Positions 7,607 through 11,168 of a stretch of 11,168 nucleotides of DNA are shown here, in pieces. The DNA comes from Caulobacterales bacterium RIFOXYB1_FULL_67_16 (GTDB lineage Bacteria > Pseudomonadota > Alphaproteobacteria > Caulobacterales > Caulobacteraceae). Under the pieces are notes generated by a model, which worked only from the letters and a program-made list of their open reading frames with translations, was not told the origin of the DNA and ran no database searches. Position 1 is the first letter of the stretch; every line of letters starts with the position of its first letter. A program made the position numbers and the translations under genes. The DNA lies in assembly GCA_001796045.1 (NCBI GenBank), contig MGLN01000045.1, forward strand, positions 1,919 through 13,086, in the 5' to 3' direction.

Positions 7607-7621
7607 TTTTGCGTCGCAAAA
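7607..7621. promoter_or_regulatory. Second perfect palindrome, overlapping the terminator T-run
   Basis: TTTTGCG-T-CGCAAAA has seven-base arms around a single central base. On the minus strand its A/T end supplies the T-run of the terminator hairpin at 7628-7657, so part of the symmetry may be a by-product. With the palindrome at 7582-7596 (centres 25 bases apart, about 2.4 helical turns) it could form a paired operator for gdhZ. Confidence 0.3.
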
Positions 7622-7657
7622 ACGAGAAGGCCGCCGAGTGGGGGAACTCGGCGGCCT
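7616..7657 (-). terminator. Strong intrinsic terminator behind the AI-2E-family gene
   Basis: AGGCCGCCGAGT (7628-7639) and ACTCGGCGGCCT (7646-7657) form a perfect 12-pair stem with a six-base loop. On the minus strand the stem is followed by TCTCGTTTTTG, a T-rich tail beginning five bases after the stem. On the plus strand no T-run follows. It therefore stops minus-strand transcripts coming from the transporter gene, about 160 bases after its stop codon, and isolates gdhZ, which needs its own promoter. Confidence 0.8.
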
Positions 7658-7815
7658 GCGCGAACCGACGCTCGGGGAGGGGAGGGTGCGTCGGCCTCGC
7701 TGCGCTGCGGTTCGGAGGGGGGATGGTCCCGCAGCGTCGGGACGGAGATGGGAAGCCGCGTGCGGGGTTCAAGGGCGTGGCGAGCGTGACGAGGCGCGGC
7801 GGGACGCCGCAGGCC
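7658..7815 (-). other. G-rich, hairpin-rich 3' region between transporter stop and terminator
   Basis: There is no convincing gene in these 158 bases. Three perfect inverted repeats were found: CCGACGC/GCGTCGG (7665-7671 and 7688-7694), GTCCCG/CGGGAC (7726-7731 and 7738-7743) and GCGGCG/CGCCGC (7796-7801 and 7805-7810). The plus strand has runs GGGG-A-GGGG-A-GGG (7674-7686) and a six-G run near 7717-7722. It would be transcribed as the long 3' tail of the AI-2E-family mRNA, or could be a separate small RNA ending at the terminator 7616-7657. A 95-codon minus frame crosses it but looks non-coding. It may also be a member of a dispersed intergenic repeat. Confidence 0.4.
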
Positions 7816-8934
7816 TCAGGCGTCCGGTTCGTCCCGGCCTTTCTTGCCGCGGACGGCCTTGCGCCGGGTCTCGTCCGCATAGGGCTCGCCGTCGCCGGAC
7901 AGGAGGATCGCCATCCAGCGCGAGCCCTGGAACTCCGCCAGGATGGCCATGGCCATGACCGCCAGCGGCGTCGACAGGAACATGCCCACCACGCCCCACA
8001 GCTTGCCCCAGAAGGCCAGGGCCAGCAGGACCACGACCGGGTCGATGTTCTGGTTGTCGCCCTGCATCCGGGGCTGGACCAGATTGCCGACGATGAAGAG
8101 GATGGACTGAAGCCCGACCAGCAGGATCAGGGCCGGCCAGTAGCTGGGGAACTGCACCAGGGCGAACAGGGGCGGCGCCAGACCCGCCACGGCCCCGCCC
8201 AGCACGGGGATGAAGCCCACGATGAAGATGACGAAGGTCCAGAACTCGGCGTTCTGCAGCCCCACGGCCCGCATCAGGATCCAGGCCGCCAGGCAGATCA
8301 TGGCGCCGGTGACGGTCTGGACCCAGATATAGCCCTCGACCCCGCCGCGAACCCGTTCGAACACCGCGACCGCCTCGTCCCTCTGGCTCTTCTGCGGGAA
8401 CATGGCGACGATCTTCCGCCGGAAGCCGACCTGGGACGCCAGTAGAAAGCCCAGATAGACCAGGACGAAGAAGGCGCCGGAAGCGACGCCCTGGACCTGC
8501 ATGGCGACGGAGGCGACATAGCCGCGGATATCGACGCCGTTGATCAGTTCCTGGGCGGTGGGCGGATTGTCCAGCCGCGCCAGGCCGTAGACGTCGCGGA
8601 GAATCTGGTCGATGCGCGGTCCGATGTTCTGCGACACGCCCGAGGCCTCGCCGAAGAAGCCCGCCGCCCCGTTCACGATGATGGCGATAGAGGCGAAGAA
8701 GGCCAGGACCACCAGCACCAGGGCCGCGATCCCCGCCCAGTGATCGTTCAGCGGGGTTCGCGCGGCCACGGACCGCTTCACCCCGTCGATCATGATCAGA
8801 AGGAACAGGGCCATCGCCAGAGGCGTCACTATGTCCCGCAGCCAGTAAAGGGCGGCGCCGGCGGCCACGGTCGCGATCAGGGCGGTGGCGTTCCGCGTCA
8901 CGGCCGAAGCCTGCATGGTGATGGGGCTGTTCAT
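7816..8934 (-). CDS. AI-2E family transporter (PerM/DUF20-type membrane protein)
   Basis: This is a 372-residue polytopic inner-membrane protein. Visible hydrophobic segments (numbered from the chosen ATG) are about 16-32 and 35-50 as an N-terminal pair and 67-88. A soluble stretch to about 140 follows, then segments near GAFFVLVYLGFLLA, VTGAMICLAAWILM, FVIFIVGFIPVLGG, YWPALILLVGLQSILFIVG and a final long one. The signature GNLVQPRMQG then VVVLLALAFWGKLWGVVGMF is the conserved C-terminal core. The tail is charged (GDGEPYADETRRKAVRGKK). The family includes E. coli TqsA (AI-2 exporter), PerM and some Na+/H+ antiporters, so the substrate cannot be named. I chose ATG 8934 because AAGGA (8940-8944) lies five bases before it; ATG 8940 and GTG 8973 are in frame upstream but the former sits on that site. 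The gene is divergent from the DUF853 ATPase and ends in its own terminator. Confidence 0.88.
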   Translation of the reverse strand: MNSPITMQASAVTRNATALIATVAAGAALYWLRDIVTPLAMALFLLIMIDGVKRSVAARTPLNDHWAGIAALVLVVLAFFASIAIIVNGAAGFFGEASGVSQNIGPRIDQILRDVYGLARLDNPPTAQELINGVDIRGYVASVAMQVQGVASGAFFVLVYLGFLLASQVGFRRKIVAMFPQKSQRDEAVAVFERVRGGVEGYIWVQTVTGAMICLAAWILMRAVGLQNAEFWTFVIFIVGFIPVLGGAVAGLAPPLFALVQFPSYWPALILLVGLQSILFIVGNLVQPRMQGDNQNIDPVVVLLALAFWGKLWGVVGMFLSTPLAVMAMAILAEFQGSRWMAILLSGDGEPYADETRRKAVRGKKGRDEPDA

Positions 8935-8989
8935 GGCCATCCTTGTCGGCGGCGCGGGATGCGGCGTCAACACGCGCCGACAGCGGCGG

Positions 8990-9018
8990 TTCCGGCCGGC
9001 CGGCGTCTGGGCTAGACC
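8990..9018 (+). promoter_or_regulatory. Candidate promoter for the DUF853 ATPase gene
   Basis: GCTAGACC at 9011-9018 matches the Caulobacter -10 consensus GCTANAWC at all but one position. TTCCGG at 8990-8995 is a weak -35 with 16 bases between it and CTAGAC. Transcription would start near 9023-9026, giving a leader of about 20 bases with the Shine-Dalgarno GGAGG at 9033-9037. The spacing to the gene makes this the best promoter candidate in the window. Confidence 0.45.
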
Positions 9019-9044
9019 TGCGTCATCCCTCTGGAGGCCTAGCG

Positions 9045-10529
9045 ATGTCCGACACCCCTTCCGGTCTCTTCCTAGGCCAGTCCGATTCGGGCCAGGAGAC
9101 CCTGCTGTTCCACCGCGCGAACCGTCACGGCGTGATCGCGGGCGCCACCGGAACCGGCAAGACCGTCACCCTTCAGATCCTGGCCCAGGGCTTTTCGGAC
9201 GCCGGCGTCCCAGTCTTCTGCGCCGATGTGAAGGGCGACCTGTCCGGGATTTCCCAGGTCGGCGCGCCCAACGAGAAACTGCTCGCCCGCGCGGCGGAGA
9301 TGGGCCTGAACCTGTCGCCGCGCGCCGCTCCGACGGTGTTCTGGGATCTGTACGGCGAGAAGGGGCATCCGGTCCGCACCACCGTGTCCGAGATCGGCCC
9401 CGTGCTGATGTCGCGGATGCTGGATCTGAACGAGGTCCAGGAGGGGGTGATGACGGTGGTCTTCCATGTCGCCGACAAGGAGGGCCTGTTGCTGCTGGAC
9501 CTCGACGATCTGCGCAGCCTGCTGATCTACGTCGGCGAGAACGCGGATCGGATCGGCCGCGAGGTCGGCCACGTCGCCCCCGCCTCGATCGCCGCCATCC
9601 AGCGCGCCCTGCTGCAACTCGAACAACAGGGCGGTTCGGCCTTCTTCGGCGAGCCGGCTCTGAGGCTGGAGGACATGATCCGCGTCGGGCTGGACGGACG
9701 GGGCCAGGTCAATGTGCTGGATTCGACCCGGCTGATGAACAGTCCGCGCCTCTACGCCGCCTTCCTGCTGTGGCTGCTGTCGGAGCTGTTCGAACAGTTG
9801 CCGGAGGTGGGCGACCCCGAAAAACCGCGTCTGGTCTTCTTCTTCGACGAGGCCCATCTGCTGTTCGACGACGCGCCCCGCGCCCTGCTGGAAAAGGTCG
9901 AACAGGTGGTGCGGCTGATCCGGTCCAAAGGGGTGGGCGTCTATTTCGTCACCCAGAACCCGGCCGACATCCCCGACAGCGTGCTGGCCCAGCTGGGCAA
10001 TCGCATCCAGCACGCCCTGCGCGCCTATACCCCGTCGGAACAGAAGGGCTTGAAGGCGGCGGCCGGCAGCTTCCGCGCCAATCCCGCCTTCGACACGGCC
10101 GAAGCGGTCCAGGCGCTCGGCGTGGGCGAGGCCCTGGTGTCGGTGCTGGACGAGAAGGGCGCCCCCACGGTCGTGGCCCGCACCCGGATCCGGCCGCCCG
10201 CCTCGCGTCTGGGACCAGCCACGGACGCCGAACGCGGCATTGTCATGGCCGCCAGCCCGTTGCGCGGGCTTTACGACCAGGTGCTGAACCGTGAATCGGC
10301 CGAGGAAATCCTGGCCGCGCGCCATGCCGCCGAAGTCCGGGCCGAAGCCGAGGCGCGAACGGACGAAGCGCCCGCGAAACCGCGCGCTGCGCCGCGGCCG
10401 CCGCGCTCACGCGGGTCCAGCCGCCAGACGCCGATGGAGGCCTTGACCAAGTCGGTCCTGCGGACGGCCGGCTCCACGATCACGCGCGAGCTCTTGCGCG
10501 GCGTCCTCGGCGGGCTGCGACGGCGCTAG
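9045..10529 (+). CDS. HerA-like/DUF853 (YjgR-type) P-loop ATPase
   Basis: This 494-residue protein is close in size to E. coli YjgR (about 500). The Walker A motif GATGTGKT is at residues 33-40, followed by CADVKGDLSG, a strand and loop typical of the family. Walker B is LVFFFDEAH with Asp268-Glu269, and GVYFVTQNPADIPDSVLAQL is the sensor-like segment after it. Residues about 430-470 are Ala/Pro/Arg-rich and probably disordered. The end TAGSTITRELLRGVLGGL is the conserved C-terminal tail of DUF853 proteins. The fold belongs to the HerA/FtsK group of hexameric ATPases, but the cell role of DUF853 members is not established, so helicase activity is only inferred from the name. I chose ATG 9045 because GGAGG sits seven bases upstream; the frame stays open further up but without family homology. 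The Nfu-type gene follows 49 bp later. Confidence 0.9.
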   Translation: MSDTPSGLFLGQSDSGQETLLFHRANRHGVIAGATGTGKTVTLQILAQGFSDAGVPVFCADVKGDLSGISQVGAPNEKLLARAAEMGLNLSPRAAPTVFWDLYGEKGHPVRTTVSEIGPVLMSRMLDLNEVQEGVMTVVFHVADKEGLLLLDLDDLRSLLIYVGENADRIGREVGHVAPASIAAIQRALLQLEQQGGSAFFGEPALRLEDMIRVGLDGRGQVNVLDSTRLMNSPRLYAAFLLWLLSELFEQLPEVGDPEKPRLVFFFDEAHLLFDDAPRALLEKVEQVVRLIRSKGVGVYFVTQNPADIPDSVLAQLGNRIQHALRAYTPSEQKGLKAAAGSFRANPAFDTAEAVQALGVGEALVSVLDEKGAPTVVARTRIRPPASRLGPATDAERGIVMAASPLRGLYDQVLNRESAEEILAARHAAEVRAEAEARTDEAPAKPRAAPRPPRSRGSSRQTPMEALTKSVLRTAGSTITRELLRGVLGGLRRR

Positions 10530-10548
10530 GACCGGTCAGAGGCTTGCA

Positions 10549-10561
10549 ACCCGCCGCGGGT
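10549..10561 (+). other. Small hairpin between the ATPase and Nfu genes
   Basis: ACCCG (10549-10553) pairs with CGGGT (10557-10561) around a three-base loop, 20 bases after the ATPase stop. No T-run follows, so it is unlikely to stop transcription. No clear -35/-10 pair or Shine-Dalgarno was found in 10530-10578, which suggests that the Nfu gene is read from the upstream transcript. Confidence 0.25.
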
Positions 10562-10578
10562 ATGCGCATCTCTCGCCC

Positions 10579-11136
10579 ATGTTCATCCAGACCGAACCCA
10601 CGCCCAATCCGAACGTGCTGAAATTCCTGCCCGGGCGCGACGTCTCGCCGCTCGCCGCGCGGGAGTATCGCACGATAGACGAGGCTGCCGGCTCGCCTCT
10701 GGCCGAAGCCCTGTTCGAACTCGAGGGCGTCGACGGCGTCTTCTTCGGCGCCGACTATGTGTCGGTGACGCGTCAGGAGCACGGGCCGGACTGGTCGGAG
10801 ATGAAGGCGCCGATTCTGGGCGTGATCATGGATCATTTCGTCTCCGGCCGCCCCCTGACCCGCGAAGGCGCCGAAGCCGAAGATCATGCGGAGGACGACA
10901 GCGAGGTCGTCGCCGAGATCAAGGCCCTGCTGGACAGCCGCATCCGCCCGGCCGTGGCCCAAGACGGCGGGGACATCCTGTTCGATTCCTTCGACGAGGC
11001 GACCGGGGTGCTGAGCCTGCGGATGCGCGGGGCCTGTTCCGGCTGTCCCTCCTCCTCGGCCACCCTCAAGGCGGGGGTCGAGCAGATGATGCGCCACTAT
11101 GTGCCGGAAGTGACCCGGGTCGAGCAGACACTCTAG
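10579..11136 (+). CDS. Nfu-type iron-sulfur cluster carrier (Nfu_N + NifU C-terminal domain)
   Basis: This 185-residue two-domain protein matches the Nfu family of alphaproteobacteria and mitochondria (NFU1-like). The N-terminal Nfu_N domain (about 1-88) opens with the signature EPTPNPNVLKFLPG. An acidic linker (GAEAEDHAEDDSE, about 98-110) leads to the NifU-like domain with RPAVAQDGGDILF and the cluster motif Cys153-Ser-Gly-Cys156. Nfu proteins accept a [4Fe-4S] cluster from the scaffold and pass it to target enzymes such as lipoyl synthase in the cytoplasm; a dimer holds the cluster with its two CxxC pairs. Both Cys are present, so it should be active. The ATG has no clear Shine-Dalgarno (CATCTCTCGCCC upstream), so translation may be coupled or weak. 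No other suf/isc gene is in the window. The family is sure, the client proteins unknown. Confidence 0.93.
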   Translation: MFIQTEPTPNPNVLKFLPGRDVSPLAAREYRTIDEAAGSPLAEALFELEGVDGVFFGADYVSVTRQEHGPDWSEMKAPILGVIMDHFVSGRPLTREGAEAEDHAEDDSEVVAEIKALLDSRIRPAVAQDGGDILFDSFDEATGVLSLRMRGACSGCPSSSATLKAGVEQMMRHYVPEVTRVEQTL

Positions 11137-11143
11137 GTTAGCA

Positions 11144-11164
11144 GGCGGGATTTTCTTTCTCGCC
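11144..11164 (+). terminator. Hairpin just after the Nfu gene, cut short by the window end
   Basis: GGCGGGA (11144-11150) pairs with TCTCGCC (11158-11164, one G-T pair) around a T-rich seven-base loop, eight bases after the Nfu stop. The T-run is inside the loop rather than behind the stem, and only four bases of the window remain, so a proper terminator cannot be confirmed. Confidence 0.3.
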
Positions 11165-11168
11165 AGGC

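Noticed and set aside
7593..7880. 95-codon minus frame spanning the transporter 3' end and the terminator
   Set aside because: It overlaps the end of the transporter in another frame, reads through a perfect 12-pair terminator stem and has an Arg/Pro-rich composition typical of non-coding high-GC DNA.
7609..8445. 278-codon plus frame across the intergenic gap and the transporter gene
   Set aside because: Gly/Asp/His/Gln-rich shadow of the membrane protein on the other strand, with the terminator hairpin at its start.
8935..8973. Earlier starts (ATG 8940, GTG 8973) for the AI-2E-family gene
   Set aside because: The only good Shine-Dalgarno, AAGGA at 8940-8944, overlaps ATG 8940 and is correctly spaced for ATG 8934.
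8943..9044. Upstream extension of the DUF853 ATPase by 34 codons
   Set aside because: The extension would include the candidate promoter and the GGAGG site, and its residues are low-complexity and unlike the family's N-terminus.
9072..10325. 417-codon minus-strand frame opposite the DUF853 ATPase
   Set aside because: The plus strand carries Walker A and B motifs and a Shine-Dalgarno, whereas this frame has no family features.
1..11168. Mobile elements, CRISPR array, tRNA/rRNA genes, phage or defence system
   Set aside because: No transposase or integrase motif, no regular direct repeats with spacers, no cloverleaf and no defence-type gene neighbours were seen; all recognised genes are conserved chromosomal families with uniform base composition.

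Overview
The window looks like a stretch of an alphaproteobacterial chromosome, most likely of the order Caulobacterales (a Brevundimonas- or Caulobacter-type genome). The reasons are the very high GC content with strong G/C bias at third codon positions, the Tim44-like gene overlapping mltA, a giant NAD-dependent glutamate dehydrogenase of the GdhZ class, and a promoter-like GCTAGACC box resembling the Caulobacter -10 consensus GCTANAWC. All recognised genes are housekeeping or conserved. No transposase, integrase, phage gene, CRISPR array, tRNA or rRNA was seen.

Layout. (1) Positions 1-202 hold the edge of an unresolved neighbour (possibly the divergent start of secB) and a promoter/leader region. 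(2) Positions 203-1971 are a two-gene plus-strand unit: a Tim44/TimA-family membrane-anchored protein, then the lipoprotein murein transglycosylase MltA. The two overlap by one base (TGATG). (3) Positions 1972-2089 are a convergent gap with two small hairpins. (4) Positions 2090-7463 form a minus-strand pair: gdhZ (1618 aa) transcribed toward a small Usp-domain protein 49 bp downstream. (5) Positions 7464-7815 are a 350-bp gap holding the gdhZ upstream region with two perfect palindromes, a strong intrinsic terminator for the gene behind it, and a G-rich, hairpin-rich 3' region. (6) Positions 7816-8934 encode, on the minus strand, an AI-2E/PerM-family membrane protein. (7) Positions 9045-11136 carry, on the plus strand and divergent from it, a HerA-like/DUF853 ATPase followed by a two-domain Nfu-type Fe-S carrier.

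How the genes relate. The Tim44-like protein and MltA act at the inner membrane and cell wall respectively and are probably co-translated. GdhZ converts glutamate to 2-oxoglutarate and ammonia. In Caulobacter crescentus its counterpart also acts on FtsZ, so this locus may tie nitrogen/carbon state to division. The Usp protein downstream may be co-expressed with it. The DUF853 ATPase and the Nfu protein are close enough to be co-transcribed, but no functional link is evident.

I did not find a convincing new multi-gene system. The most worthwhile non-coding signals are the paired palindromes upstream of gdhZ (7582-7621) and the structured segment 7658-7815. The long reading frames antisense to gdhZ look like high-GC shadows.
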